From positions 238,059 to 302,058 of the forward strand of contig CAJTUA010000002.1 of the NCBI GenBank assembly GCA_910579615.1: DNA of 64,000 bases, given 5' to 3'. Each line of letters starts with the position of its first letter. Position 1 is the stretch's first letter. Shown here one piece after another: positions 54,943 through 63,928 of the stretch. The DNA is from an uncultured Lachnospiraceae bacterium (GTDB lineage Bacteria; Bacillota; Clostridia; Lachnospirales; Lachnospiraceae). The translations under genes and the position numbers were made by a program. Below the pieces are notes generated by a model that was not told where the DNA came from, did not search any database, and worked only from the letters and a program-made list of their open reading frames with translations.

Positions 54943-55728
54943 ATGGATTTTACAAATAAAAGCATTTTGCAAATTGCCCTGCAGCAATCAGCCATGGATG
55001 CGAATTGCGATGCGCAGGATTTTATGCAGGAGAAAAATATCATTGTTACATCGGCGGCAAATCCCAGGGCGAGAAAATATTTGAAGCTTCCTTTTGCTTG
55101 CAATCTGATTTCCTACGGAAAGAATATTGTCGCCTCCATCACCGAGAAATACCGTCCTGTTGTGTCGGAATATATCAATCGTTTTTCGGTGGAGGGATGC
55201 TTTGAAACACCGAATCTGCATGTGCTGAATGATGCGATGCAGAAAGAAGGTTTTCGAATCTGCTTTATGGCAGAGTATTTTCTGCCGGATTTAAAGTTTT
55301 TAAAGGCTCTGGATTGTCCTTATGAATTAAAACTGCTGCATTCCGGGGATTTTGCCCCGCTTTATACGGATACATGGAGCAACGCATTATGTGAAAAGCG
55401 GCGGGAATTGGACGTTTTGGGGATTGGCGCATACGACGGCACAAAATTAGTCGGTCTGGCAGGCTGTTCGGCGGATTGCGATACGATGTGGCAGATTGGC
55501 GTGGATGTGCTCTTACCGTACCGCAGGCAAAACATTGCCTGCGCCCTGACAAGCCGCCTGGCGCTTGAAATTTTAGAGCGGGAAAAGGTGCCTTTTTACT
55601 GTGCCGCGTGGTCCAATATAAAATCGGTCCGGAATGCAGTCAAAAGCGGATTTCGCCCGGCATGGATTGAAATGACGGTGCAAAGCGCTTCTTTTGTTGA
55701 GGAAATGAATCAGAGGAAGGGGCATTGA
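54943..55728 (+). CDS. GNAT family N-acetyltransferase
   Basis: 261 aa. The GNAT core is in the C-terminal half: VGLAGCSADCDTMWQIGVDV, then LPYRRQNIACALTSRLALEI (about 187-206) and NIKSVRNAVKSGFRPAW. The N-terminal half (about 1-120) is a divergent domain. The ATG at 54943 follows GAGGTGAG. The substrate is unknown. Converges with the MFS gene 18 nt away. Confidence 0.75.
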   Translation: MDFTNKSILQIALQQSAMDANCDAQDFMQEKNIIVTSAANPRARKYLKLPFACNLISYGKNIVASITEKYRPVVSEYINRFSVEGCFETPNLHVLNDAMQKEGFRICFMAEYFLPDLKFLKALDCPYELKLLHSGDFAPLYTDTWSNALCEKRRELDVLGIGAYDGTKLVGLAGCSADCDTMWQIGVDVLLPYRRQNIACALTSRLALEILEREKVPFYCAAWSNIKSVRNAVKSGFRPAWIEMTVQSASFVEEMNQRKGH

Positions 55729-55746
55729 TTGGCGGCTGCTATAAAA

Positions 55747-56991
55747 TTATTTTGCCTCGGATTCCTTTTCAAGTGCAGCAAAAACTCTTTTGGAATACAG
55801 GGAAACGCCCATGGCAAGAAGCGCGGTGCCAATCATGATGGCGTATGGTTGCTCCGGGAGTGCGTCAAACAACACTCCGTAAACGGCCTGCCCAACGGGC
55901 TGGGAACAACTTGAAACGGCAATGATGACCGCCATTATTTTTCCGAGAAGCTGCGGCGGAGTCTGTTTTTGCACCGCGGTCATCATGGATACGCTGAACA
56001 TAGTAGAAACGCACATTGCGCCAAAGCTTGCAGCAGTGATTATGGCGTAACCAATCTGTTTGGGTACTGTTTCAAAAACGGAAATTCCCATCAGCAGCGC
56101 GGTGAGCGAACATAGGATTAAAATAACATAACCGTTTTTTAACCGGATTTTTTTGGCCGCCGCGCCTGCGATAATTCCGCCTGCAAGACCGCCAAGCCCC
56201 ATTGCCCCCTGCGTTATACCAAGCGCGGTATCGGACATTCCCAAAATCTGTACCACGATAATGGGAATTCCGACAATCATCGCTGCTGACAAAATCAGAT
56301 TGAACAATGCAAGAATCCACAATACTGAGAGGAAAATTGGTTTTTCATTTTTCACGAACTGTAAGCTTTCTGACAAATCGGAGCGAACCGACTGGAAAAT
56401 GCTTTTTCCGTCCAGATTTTTTTGGAATGGGATATGGATAAAAATCTCCATGACCGCCGATAAAAGGAAGCAGAAAATACTTATAAAAAGGATTGGCATA
56501 ATCCCGAATGCACCAAACAGAACGCCCCCGATAATTGGTCCGAGCAGGCCGGCGAGCGTGCTTACCATATTGATAACAGCGTTTCCCTGCATAAGCATTT
56601 CCCGCTGCGTGATGAACGGTATGCTTGCCTGGACCGCGGGCTGATATATTCCGGAGATTCCATACAGAACCATCAGCACGGCAATCATCAGCGGTACAAG
56701 GGAAATTTTCCCAAGAGCAAGGCTAAAAATCAGGATAACCGCCGCCGTAGAGAAATCCAGTGCCACCATAATGTTCCGCTTGTTTTTGCGGTCAGCAATC
56801 ACGCCCCCGAAAAGTGAAAAAATGACCAATGGGATAAAGGAGCAGGCGGTTACTGCGCCGAAAAGGGAGGAAGAATTTGTCTCGCGCAGCAGGTAAAGCG
56901 GAAGGGCAAAGCGCAGGATTGCGTTGCCAAAAAGCGAGATAATCTGTCCAATTACTACCATTGTATAGTCACGTCGGAAAAGCTGTTTCAT
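55747..56991 (-). CDS. MFS transporter (DHA3 drug-efflux type)
   Basis: 414 aa with about 12 membrane helices. The loop motif GGVIADRKNKRNIM (about 63-76) is the MFS A-motif, and LPLYLLRETNSSS is typical of the MefA/DHA3 group of macrolide-type exporters. It begins 2 nt after the ABC-2 permease, as the third gene of that operon. Confidence 0.9.
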   Translation of the reverse strand: MKQLFRRDYTMVVIGQIISLFGNAILRFALPLYLLRETNSSSLFGAVTACSFIPLVIFSLFGGVIADRKNKRNIMVALDFSTAAVILIFSLALGKISLVPLMIAVLMVLYGISGIYQPAVQASIPFITQREMLMQGNAVINMVSTLAGLLGPIIGGVLFGAFGIMPILFISIFCFLLSAVMEIFIHIPFQKNLDGKSIFQSVRSDLSESLQFVKNEKPIFLSVLWILALFNLILSAAMIVGIPIIVVQILGMSDTALGITQGAMGLGGLAGGIIAGAAAKKIRLKNGYVILILCSLTALLMGISVFETVPKQIGYAIITAASFGAMCVSTMFSVSMMTAVQKQTPPQLLGKIMAVIIAVSSCSQPVGQAVYGVLFDALPEQPYAIMIGTALLAMGVSLYSKRVFAALEKESEAK

Positions 56992-56993
56992 AT

Positions 56994-57704
56994 TTATACC
57001 TCCAGTCTCTCAATCTCTTTTTTAAGAATCCAATACCCCAAAATTGCTGCGAAAATCATAACGGCGCATACGGCTGCTGTGACAGCAAGGATATGTGTAT
57101 ATGAAATGGAAAAGCACTGTGCCAGCACACAGCTGATAAGGAATGAGGCTACAACAGCAGCCGTTGCAGAGTGTTTTTTCTGGCCGATTGCAGCCGAAAG
57201 GATGCCGGCACAGGAAGAAATTACTCCTGTAAAAAAGCTGATGCATGGCACGGTAAGGATAAGGTTGGCAATGGAACCTGTCAGCTCCAATTTTCCGATT
57301 TTTGCAATGATACAGCCAAGGAATATCGTTACGGTATTGCAAAGAAAAACCGATAAGGTGGTGAATGCGCATATTACGGCACATTTTGCATTTAGGATTT
57401 TATTTCTTTTGATTGGGTAACAAAGAATGACGGCTGCATTTTTTTGGCTGTATTCCCCGATTACCAGCTTTGCAGATATCACGGCGGCGAGTATGCCAAA
57501 GCCAGCAAAATGCAAAACAGAAATAAGCATGGATATTCCGTTCCATTCCGTAAACAACTCTTCGCCCACCTGCGCCGGATGGTCGATTTTAGGGAGAAAC
57601 AGGAATAAAATTTCCATTGCAAGTATGCCGGCAAAAATTGCTGCGGCTGAGCGGATGTACGTTTTAAAATTTGTTTTTTTCCGTTCAAGTTTCATCCATT
57701 CCAT
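56994..57704 (-). CDS. ABC-2 type transporter permease
   Basis: 236 aa with six predicted membrane helices (about 17-35, 60-80, 100-125, 140-165, 170-190, 205-228). EYSQKNAAVILCYPIKR is the coupling loop found in ABC-2 permeases of bacteriocin-immunity type. The ATG follows AAGGAGG and lies 20 nt inside the ATPase gene end. Partner of the upstream ATPase. Confidence 0.85.
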   Translation of the reverse strand: MEWMKLERKKTNFKTYIRSAAAIFAGILAMEILFLFLPKIDHPAQVGEELFTEWNGISMLISVLHFAGFGILAAVISAKLVIGEYSQKNAAVILCYPIKRNKILNAKCAVICAFTTLSVFLCNTVTIFLGCIIAKIGKLELTGSIANLILTVPCISFFTGVISSCAGILSAAIGQKKHSATAAVVASFLISCVLAQCFSISYTHILAVTAAVCAVMIFAAILGYWILKKEIERLEV

Positions 57705-58413
57705 GGGAATCCTCCTTCAAAATTTTTATGATTTGCGTTTCCAGTTTTTCTCTGTATTCCGGTGTTTTTTCACGGACGGAAAATTCTTCTGAAATTCTGC
57801 CTCCCGTCATAACGCCTATTTTGTCTGAGGTATTCAGAACTTCCGAAATGATATGGCTTGAAAGTAAAATGGTAATCCCCTCTAAAGCAAGGGAAAGCAG
57901 CAGCGTGCGCATTTCGGTGATTGCCACCGGGTCAAGTCCGTTCATCGGTTCGTCAAGGATGAGAAGCTTTGGGGCATGTATGATTGCCCTTGCAATTCCT
58001 AAGCGCTGCTTCATACCAAGGGAATACTGCGAGACAGGTTTTCCTGCCGCTTCCGATAATCCGACTTTCTGAATAATATTTGAAATATTGGCTTTCTTTT
58101 GCAGATAGGACAAATGGATTTCAAGATTTTTTTCCGCTCCCAGATGCTCGTAAAAGGTCGGGAATTCAATCATACTTCCAATGTCGGATAAATACGAATT
58201 TCTTTCTGCGATATTTTTGCCGAATACGCAAATCGTTCCACTGTCAGGCTTTTGCAGACCCAGCAGCAGTTTCATCAAAGTAGTTTTTCCGGCTCCGTTG
58301 ACACCAAGTATGCTGTAGATTTCCCCTTTGTTCAGTGTGAGACAGCAGTTTTTCAATATTTCGGATTGCCCGTAACTTTTGCACAGGTTTTGTACATTTG
58401 CGATTATTTCCAT
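57685..58413 (-). CDS. ABC transporter ATP-binding protein
   Basis: 242 aa. Walker A is GVNGAGKTT, signature YSLGMKQRLGIARAI, Walker B LLILDEPMNGLDP and the H-loop follows in SSHII. This type (LYSLG signature) pairs with ABC-2 permeases in antibiotic export or immunity. The ATG at 58413 follows AAGGAG. Its promoter region carries a site that resembles the neighbouring TetR operator. Confidence 0.92.
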   Translation of the reverse strand: MEIIANVQNLCKSYGQSEILKNCCLTLNKGEIYSILGVNGAGKTTLMKLLLGLQKPDSGTICVFGKNIAERNSYLSDIGSMIEFPTFYEHLGAEKNLEIHLSYLQKKANISNIIQKVGLSEAAGKPVSQYSLGMKQRLGIARAIIHAPKLLILDEPMNGLDPVAITEMRTLLLSLALEGITILLSSHIISEVLNTSDKIGVMTGGRISEEFSVREKTPEYREKLETQIIKILKEDSHGMDET

Positions 58414-58434
58414 ATAAAATCTCCTTTCTAAATA

Positions 58435-58452
58435 TACCAACTGTCGGTATGT
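58435..58452. promoter_or_regulatory. TetR operator-like site before the ABC-MFS operon
   Basis: TACCAACTGTCGGTATGT shares ACTGwCGGTATGT with the site at the TetR promoter (59241-59257). Confidence 0.6.
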
Positions 58453-58461
58453 AAAAGGGTT

Positions 58462-58560
58462 AAAAATTTTTCTGCCCTGTAAAGGACAGAAAAATTTTTA
58501 CCTGCCTGTTCCAGGCAGACTGTTTCCGGACAGAAAATTTTATCGACCTGTTCCGAACAG
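58462..58560. terminator. Cluster of four hairpins after the TetR gene
   Basis: Four successive stems, all of the CTG...CAG type: AAAAATTTTTCTG arm (58462-58499), CTGCCTG/CAGGCAG (58502-58518), CTGT/ACAG (58520-58533) and CTGTTC/GAACAG (58548-58560). The first has T-rich arms and would terminate transcription from the TetR gene. Confidence 0.65.
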
Positions 58561-58569
58561 ATAAAAAGG

Positions 58570-59223
58570 CTATTTATTTTTCAGATAGACCTCCGCAAGA
58601 CTGCGCAAACGCTCAAATACGCTTTCATCGAGAATATCCAGTCCGAAGGCTCTTAGCATTTTATCGTATATCACGCACTTTCGGTAAATCTTTTCGGGGG
58701 TATCGCCAAAAATCATCGAATTCAGCCAGACATTTCCCACAAGCATAATAAGTTCTGCAAGCTCAGTAGGATATTCGGTATGGATGGAACCGTCCGCAAT
58801 CCCCTGCTCTATGATTGGCAGGACATATTTGGGAGTGGTATAGTTCATGGTTCCAATTAAAATACTCGATACCAGTGCAGGACTTTTCCCGATGTTCGGT
58901 GCAGCGGCATAAATTTTATCGTGGACAGGACGGTTGACCGAATCGGTCAGCAGTTTTTTTAATTTCTCCTTGCCTGTTAAATCGGTGCGGTTTCTTATCT
59001 CAAAAAGTATTTTGTTGGATTCCTCCGTCATCCGGTCGGTCACGGCGATTAGGATATCCTCCTTGGAACGGAAGTGGTGATAAATCGCACCCTTGCTCAG
59101 CCCGCCGAGATTGTTGATAATATCCTGAATGGAAGTGTGCTCGTAGCCTTTTTCTATAAAAAGGCGCGTTGCTGTTTCAAGGATAAGGTTCACCGTTTCT
59201 TCGGGATATTTGTTTCGTGCCAA
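58570..59223 (-). CDS. TetR family transcriptional regulator
   Basis: 217 aa from a TTG start. The ATG at 59238 overlaps the ribosome site GGAGG, which is 8 nt from this TTG. The HTH is TSIQDIINNLGGLSKGAIYHHF, i.e. recognition helix about residues 36-44, preceded by LILETATRLFIEKGYEHT. The ligand domain is of the unassigned C-terminal type. It probably represses itself and the ABC-MFS operon. Confidence 0.88.
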   Translation of the reverse strand: MARNKYPEETVNLILETATRLFIEKGYEHTSIQDIINNLGGLSKGAIYHHFRSKEDILIAVTDRMTEESNKILFEIRNRTDLTGKEKLKKLLTDSVNRPVHDKIYAAAPNIGKSPALVSSILIGTMNYTTPKYVLPIIEQGIADGSIHTEYPTELAELIMLVGNVWLNSMIFGDTPEKIYRKCVIYDKMLRAFGLDILDESVFERLRSLAEVYLKNK

Positions 59224-59240
59224 TTTATACACCTCCATTT

Positions 59241-59290
59241 ACATACTGACGGTATGTATACAATATATCGCGCTGTTTTTCTTTTGTCAA
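59241..59290 (-). promoter_or_regulatory. TetR promoter with operator
   Basis: On the - strand, TTGACA (59285-59290), 17-bp spacer, TATATT (59262-59267). The operator ACATACTGACGGTATGT (59241-59257) has 6-bp inverted arms and lies directly after the -10. Confidence 0.75.
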
Positions 59291-59339
59291 GTCTTTTTTC
59301 AATTCCGCAGTAACATTTTTTATCCATTTGCATTTTCTA

Positions 59340-59387
59340 TTGACTTTTGAACAAATGTTCGGTATAATATATTCTGAACATTTGTTC
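59340..59387 (+). promoter_or_regulatory. Promoter with two GAACAnnTGTTC operators
   Basis: TTGACT (59340-59345), 17-bp spacer, TATAAT (59363-59368). The operators GAACAAATGTTC (59349-59360, in the spacer) and GAACATTTGTTC (59376-59387, after the -10) are exact reverse complements, centres 27 bp apart. Confidence 0.8.
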
Positions 59388-59439
59388 AGAAGGCGTGTGT
59401 GTATGGATTACGAGAGAAACCATTTTTGGAGGTATCATA

Positions 59440-60159
59440 ATGAACATAACGGTTATAAACGGAACGGAAAAGCATGGTGTAACCTATCGGCTAAAAGAAA
59501 TGTTTTTAACCAATTTTAAGGATAATGCAAACATTACGGAATATTACCTTCCAAGGGATTGCCCCGGTTTCTGCAATGGCTGTGCAAGCTGTACGATAAA
59601 AGGTGAAAACACCTGCAAAGATGCAGAATACATCAAAAGAATTGAAAAATCGCTTCTGGAAGCAGATCTCATTGTAATGACCTCTCCTGCATATGTGTTT
59701 CACACTACGGGAGCGATGAAAGCGTTTCTTGACCATTTTGCTTACCGTTGGATGCCTCACCGCCCTGCCCCTGAAATGTTTGGAAAGCGGGCTGTGATTC
59801 TTACGCAGTGTTTGGGTTCGGGAGCAAAATCTGCGGCAAAGGATATAAAGCACAGCTTATCCTGGTGGGGGATTTCGAAAATCGGAATATTCACCGGTGC
59901 ATTGATGGGCGATATTGTCTGGGAAAAGCTTTCCCAAAAGAAGCGGGCGGAATTGACAAGAAAAGTGAAAAAGCTGTCCCAAAAGTTTGCAAAAATAAAC
60001 TATACAAAACCTGCGCACACAAATTGGATTACGAAGGCGAAGTTTTCGGTTTGCCGTTTGCTGCAGCGGACACTACATAAAAAGGACACAGAATATCTTG
60101 ACGGGAAGTATTGGGCAGAGCAGGGCTGGCTTGGCAAAACCAGACCATGGAAATCGTAG
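59440..60159 (+). CDS. Flavodoxin-like NAD(P)H-dependent oxidoreductase
   Basis: 239 aa. The FMN-binding fold starts ITVINGTEKHGVTYRL; CNGCASCTIKGENTC is a cysteine cluster common in this subgroup, and VMTSPAYVFHTTGAMKAFLD is the second flavin loop. The C-terminal 60 residues are basic. GGAGG precedes the ATG. The double-operator promoter suggests induction by a drug, quinone or dye. Confidence 0.88.
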   Translation: MNITVINGTEKHGVTYRLKEMFLTNFKDNANITEYYLPRDCPGFCNGCASCTIKGENTCKDAEYIKRIEKSLLEADLIVMTSPAYVFHTTGAMKAFLDHFAYRWMPHRPAPEMFGKRAVILTQCLGSGAKSAAKDIKHSLSWWGISKIGIFTGALMGDIVWEKLSQKKRAELTRKVKKLSQKFAKINYTKPAHTNWITKAKFSVCRLLQRTLHKKDTEYLDGKYWAEQGWLGKTRPWKS

Positions 60160-60268
60160 ACGGGAATATTTGTTTCAATTTCGCAACTGCCATTTGCCTG
60201 TTTTGCGCTTATGAAGCTCTTTCTTTTTTGTCCCATATCTATTATAATGGCGCAAAGGAGGGATGTTT

Positions 60269-60745
60269 ATGAATACAAAGCTTATAGCAGGATACTTACA
60301 GTTTCTGCGCAAAAACCACGGTTATACACAGGACGAACTGGCAGGGAAATTGGATATTTCCCGGCAGGCGGTATCCAAATGGGAGACGGGAGCCACCCTT
60401 CCGGATTTGGAGGTTTTGCTGGAGCTTTCCAAGCTCTATGGTGTGACAATCAATGATATCCTGGAACCGAAGATACAGCCGCAGAGGATAACAGAATTTG
60501 AGCAGATTTCTGCCGTTCCTGAAACCGAGCGGAAAGAGGCGCTGCAGCTATTCGACGCGGATTCCCTTGCAATTGCGTTAATGGGGGCATCCCCTGAAAC
60601 GAATGCTCTGGTTGAGGGGATATTTCCGGATATTGATTTTGAAAGGATAAGAAACAAGATTGGCCAGGTTCGGGTGGAAACGGTGGAGGATATGCAGAAC
60701 CAGATTGTCTCGATGGTAAACCTGCAGATGCTTGAGGGGATTTAA
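60269..60745 (+). CDS. XRE family transcriptional regulator
   Basis: 158 aa. The HTH is at 7-62 (LQFLRKNHGYTQDELAGKLD, ISRQAVSKWETGA). The rest is an unrecognised helical domain (about 75-158). The start at 60269 has GGAGGG at proper distance, better than ATG 60263. Target genes are not evident; no adjacent operon on the same strand other than the DUF4303 gene. Confidence 0.85.
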   Translation: MNTKLIAGYLQFLRKNHGYTQDELAGKLDISRQAVSKWETGATLPDLEVLLELSKLYGVTINDILEPKIQPQRITEFEQISAVPETERKEALQLFDADSLAIALMGASPETNALVEGIFPDIDFERIRNKIGQVRVETVEDMQNQIVSMVNLQMLEGI

Positions 60746-60873
60746 CAACGTTAAGCCACGAGTATTTCCGGGGCGGGCAGAAAACAATTTCTGTAAAAAA
60801 TGCGCACGCCAAAAGCAATGTGAGTGCTATGAATTAAAAATATCTTATACGTGAGCAGAAAGAGGTGTAAAAA

Positions 60874-61584
60874 ATGGAACAATTTTTCAAAAAAATAGGC
60901 ACGAAAATCGAGGCCGCGGTAAAAAAAGAAATGCGGAAAATTTCAAAAAAAATCGGCGACGAAAAAATTTATGCCGCCGCCCTCGTAACGGACAGCGACT
61001 GCACCACACTGTACCTGGCATTAAACACCTGCGAATATCTGAAAAAAAGAGATGAGCAGGATGCCCTGCGGAGCGATTTGCCGGAAGGCTGCGCCGAAAG
61101 AATCAGGGACGGCTCCGGCAGCCTGACGAAGTGGCTTACGGACGAATGGGGATATTCGGATGGGACGGAAAGTGAATTAAATAAAATCAGCGACTTGTTG
61201 TACGAATACGATGAAGATTTAGATTCCGACGATGAGATTCGGGCTGAATACGGCAGGTTATTTTTTGAAACCGTCACACAAGCTTTCCGGAATCTGATTC
61301 AATCAAAGGCTTTCGGGGCAGACACGGACGAAATCACATATTTTATTTCCATGTCCGATGATGAAAGAACCCCTGCAATCGAGGATTATTCTGCAAAACT
61401 GCTGAATCCGGAACCGAAATATATGGAATTTGCAGGGCGGGATGCATTTTATGAGGAATTTTTCGGGGAGGATTCTTCGGAGGAGGACGCTTTAGACGAG
61501 GAGGATTCTTTGCATGGGGCTTCTGGGAAAATTCCGGAAAATTTTTCATGGAAAGCCCTTATGGACGATTATTTTGGCATTTGA
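60874..61584 (+). CDS. DUF4303-like protein
   Basis: 236 aa. The segment KIYAAALVTDSDCTTLYLAL at the start and YFISMSDDERTPAIEDYSA later fit DUF4303, a soluble family often found beside polymorphic-toxin immunity genes. The C-terminus is acidic (EDSSEEDALDEED). AGAGGTG precedes the ATG. A degraded reading frame follows directly. Confidence 0.65.
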   Translation: MEQFFKKIGTKIEAAVKKEMRKISKKIGDEKIYAAALVTDSDCTTLYLALNTCEYLKKRDEQDALRSDLPEGCAERIRDGSGSLTKWLTDEWGYSDGTESELNKISDLLYEYDEDLDSDDEIRAEYGRLFFETVTQAFRNLIQSKAFGADTDEITYFISMSDDERTPAIEDYSAKLLNPEPKYMEFAGRDAFYEEFFGEDSSEEDALDEEDSLHGASGKIPENFSWKALMDDYFGI

Positions 61585-61585
61585 T

Positions 61586-61981
61586 AGGATTTTGTCTGGC
61601 CAGGAACTGATTTTGGTAGAACATAAGGCAACCTATTTTTATTGTGATGTAGCGGAAGAACTGTATATGGATGAGAACCAGATGCGGGAGAATGACTTCG
61701 CAATGAAGGACAGTTACCGGATGGTGCAGGGCGATTAACGGCCTGGTTATCAGGCGCTGCCAATGGGTGCAGTTCCGGTTGGGCATGATTTGATTCTTGA
61801 CCTAAAGGGCGTGCCTTGTGAGGAAGTGGATATGGGAGAAACCATGGCGTACCATTTTATTTTGGAGAAAAAAGCAGATTGTCCTTCGCTTGACGCAGAG
61901 GATAAAACAATCCTGGATATGGTAATCAACAAGCTTGGGGAGATGACAAAGGATGAGATTAATAGATTGCCAATTATATAA
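61586..61981 (+). pseudogene. Degraded unrecognised gene
   Basis: One frame reads ILSGQELILVEHKATYFYCD ... SYRMVQGD, then an in-frame TAA (61736), then RPGYQALPMGAVPVGHDLIL ... DEINRLPII to 61981. No start codon with a ribosome site exists. The second half has a beta-rich, acidic look, like small immunity-type proteins, but I do not recognise the family. Confidence 0.55.
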
Positions 61982-61998
61982 AAATACTTCCGCAAACA

Positions 61999-62036
61999 AA
62001 AATCCTCCAAACTTCAAAACGAAGTTGGAGGATTTT
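61999..62036 (+). terminator. Rho-independent terminator
   Basis: Stem AAATCCTCCAA..ACTTC with GAAGTTGGAGGATTT (one bulged A) around AAAAC, followed by TATT. Confidence 0.75.
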
Positions 62037-62129
62037 ATTGCATAACCATTTGACCCACCAAACTTTTCGTTTTTCTATTTGGCAGGGAAAATTTGGGGAC
62101 TTTACTATATTATTACATAACAAAAAACA

Positions 62130-63641
62130 TCACAATTTCCGTACCCTTACAGCCATAAACTCTCTGCGCGGTAATTCTATTTTGAAAGATCCCTTGAAAT
62201 GTCCTGCATTTTCTATTGTCATATTCCATGTGTCTATGACTTCGGCACAGTAGGTATTATCATTATCTAAGTAAATATCGCGGAACGACGGACGCATAAT
62301 ATTATAGTAAAAAAGATGATATCCTGTTTCCGCGGCAATACGTTCATTTTCGGGAACAGCGCATATTTCGTCCCATGACATTGCCTTAGCCCGCAGTCCG
62401 CCTGTGGGAGCGTCCTCCAATATTTTTTTCAGAAACGCTATTCGGGACGGGCTTTCGCCTTTCAGTACTCCGCCGTGAGACCACCATATCACATTATTCT
62501 CATCAAGATAGGTTTCGCCGTGTCCGCCGTAACCGCCGCGGCAGGCTGCCTCCCAGAAGCGGCGCACAAGCTCTCGGGCGGAAATATTTCCCCAGCCGTA
62601 TTGAAGATCGCCCTCATATGCCATTTCGTCGATAACAACAGGCTTACCGTAAATGTTCCGCCAATCGCCTGTGCATTCGGGCGAACGCTGGATACTGCAA
62701 TGGGTTATCCATGGCTTTGTATGGTCGTAAAAACCCATACAATTATGTATAGATATCAAATGACCGTAAGGGTCGCATTCTGTAATGATTTTTGCGTATT
62801 CCTCCCAGTCGTCGAGGTTTTTACTTTTTATAAGGTCGTATTCGTTCGCAAGAGACCACCAGACGTTTCTGTACGCTGCAAATCTTGCCGTTACATACTT
62901 TAGGTACAGCTCGTTCTGCTGTGAAGTCATATCGGAAAAGCCCCAGCGGTCATAAGGGTGGAACAGGATAATATCCGCCTCGATATTCCGCTTTTGCAGC
63001 TCAAAAATGCAGCGTTCAATGTGCTGAAAATGCTTCGGACAAAACCGTTCAAAGTCCCAGCGGTTCCCCTTGGAGTGTGCGTTGTAATTCCAAAAATTAT
63101 CCTTTGTAATTATGCTGCCGTCCATAGGCGTACCCTCATACGGATAAGAGCGGGGTTCGCCGAAATTGTAGTCGTAGTGCTTCGGGAAAATGCAAAACCG
63201 TATTTTATTGAACGGTGAATTTTTTAGGCTTTCAAGAGTTTTTTCAATAAACTCGTCGCTTTGAAGCTCCCAAACATAGCAGGTCGTGCCGATAGGGTAA
63301 TAGGACGTGCCGTCGGTATACCTAAAGTGGAATTTGTTGTGTACCAGAACCTGTCCGTGGTTGTATTCCGAGGGCGGCAGGACGGTAAATTCGCCGCAAT
63401 AGCTGCTGTCGGAAAAGCTGCCCTCCACGGTAAATTTGTAAGCTTCCTCAAAGGATGGCATGAACCTGACCTTGTAAACACCGTTCCCGTCATAAAATCC
63501 GCTGACGGTCTTACACTCCGACCCGCTTTCAAAGCGAGCGGTGATTGTGCATTCGGTAAAGGGGTTCCCGTCAGTTCTGCCCTCGGCGGAAAATTCAAAA
63601 AGTCCCCATTTTTCAACGCTTTTTGTGTAATTCATTTTCAT
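62130..63641 (-). CDS. DUF5060/DUF4038-type glycoside hydrolase-like protein
   Basis: 503 aa, cytoplasmic (no signal peptide). Residues 1-90 form the beta-rich DUF5060 domain (EKWGLFEFSAEGRTDGNPF). A TIM-barrel (about 95-420) of the DUF4038 kind follows, with YPIGTTCYVWELQSDEF, ADIILFHPYDRWGF, WWSLANEYDLI (acid/base Glu) and KPVVIDEMAYEGD (nucleophile-like Glu). A C-terminal beta domain closes it. Substrate probably a plant or host glycoside. The start overlaps the stop of the upstream small gene. Confidence 0.85.
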   Translation of the reverse strand: MKMNYTKSVEKWGLFEFSAEGRTDGNPFTECTITARFESGSECKTVSGFYDGNGVYKVRFMPSFEEAYKFTVEGSFSDSSYCGEFTVLPPSEYNHGQVLVHNKFHFRYTDGTSYYPIGTTCYVWELQSDEFIEKTLESLKNSPFNKIRFCIFPKHYDYNFGEPRSYPYEGTPMDGSIITKDNFWNYNAHSKGNRWDFERFCPKHFQHIERCIFELQKRNIEADIILFHPYDRWGFSDMTSQQNELYLKYVTARFAAYRNVWWSLANEYDLIKSKNLDDWEEYAKIITECDPYGHLISIHNCMGFYDHTKPWITHCSIQRSPECTGDWRNIYGKPVVIDEMAYEGDLQYGWGNISARELVRRFWEAACRGGYGGHGETYLDENNVIWWSHGGVLKGESPSRIAFLKKILEDAPTGGLRAKAMSWDEICAVPENERIAAETGYHLFYYNIMRPSFRDIYLDNDNTYCAEVIDTWNMTIENAGHFKGSFKIELPRREFMAVRVRKL

Positions 63642-63928
63642 ATCAATTCCTCCTGCAGCAATTCAACACAGATTTTTTTTGCGCTGTAAAGCCTTGCTAC
63701 GTCCCTGCCGGCTTTGCGAATAGCCCCACAGCAGAGTTTTTCCAATCCCTGTTCGTCAGGTGTTTCGAAATATTCGGCATAGCTTACCATGACTTGCCTT
63801 TCGTCATACCTTCTGCACATTTCACCGTAAAGCATCGCTTTAAGCTTATAAACAAAAATATCCTGCTTATCTCTGCAAAAAACATTTCCGTTTATAACAA
63901 CAGCAGGAAGTCCGCTGCACTGTACCAC
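63638..63928 (-). CDS. Hypothetical protein, possibly truncated
   Basis: 96 aa from a GTG with no clear ribosome site; an in-frame TGA lies 24 nt upstream. It begins with LPAVVINGNVFCRDKQ, reminiscent of a thioredoxin-fold strand-loop region, and continues with helices. It overlaps the glycoside hydrolase start (ATGA). The short N-terminus suggests a truncated gene. Function unknown. Confidence 0.45.
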   Translation of the reverse strand: MVQCSGLPAVVINGNVFCRDKQDIFVYKLKAMLYGEMCRRYDERQVMVSYAEYFETPDEQGLEKLCCGAIRKAGRDVARLYSAKKICVELLQEELI

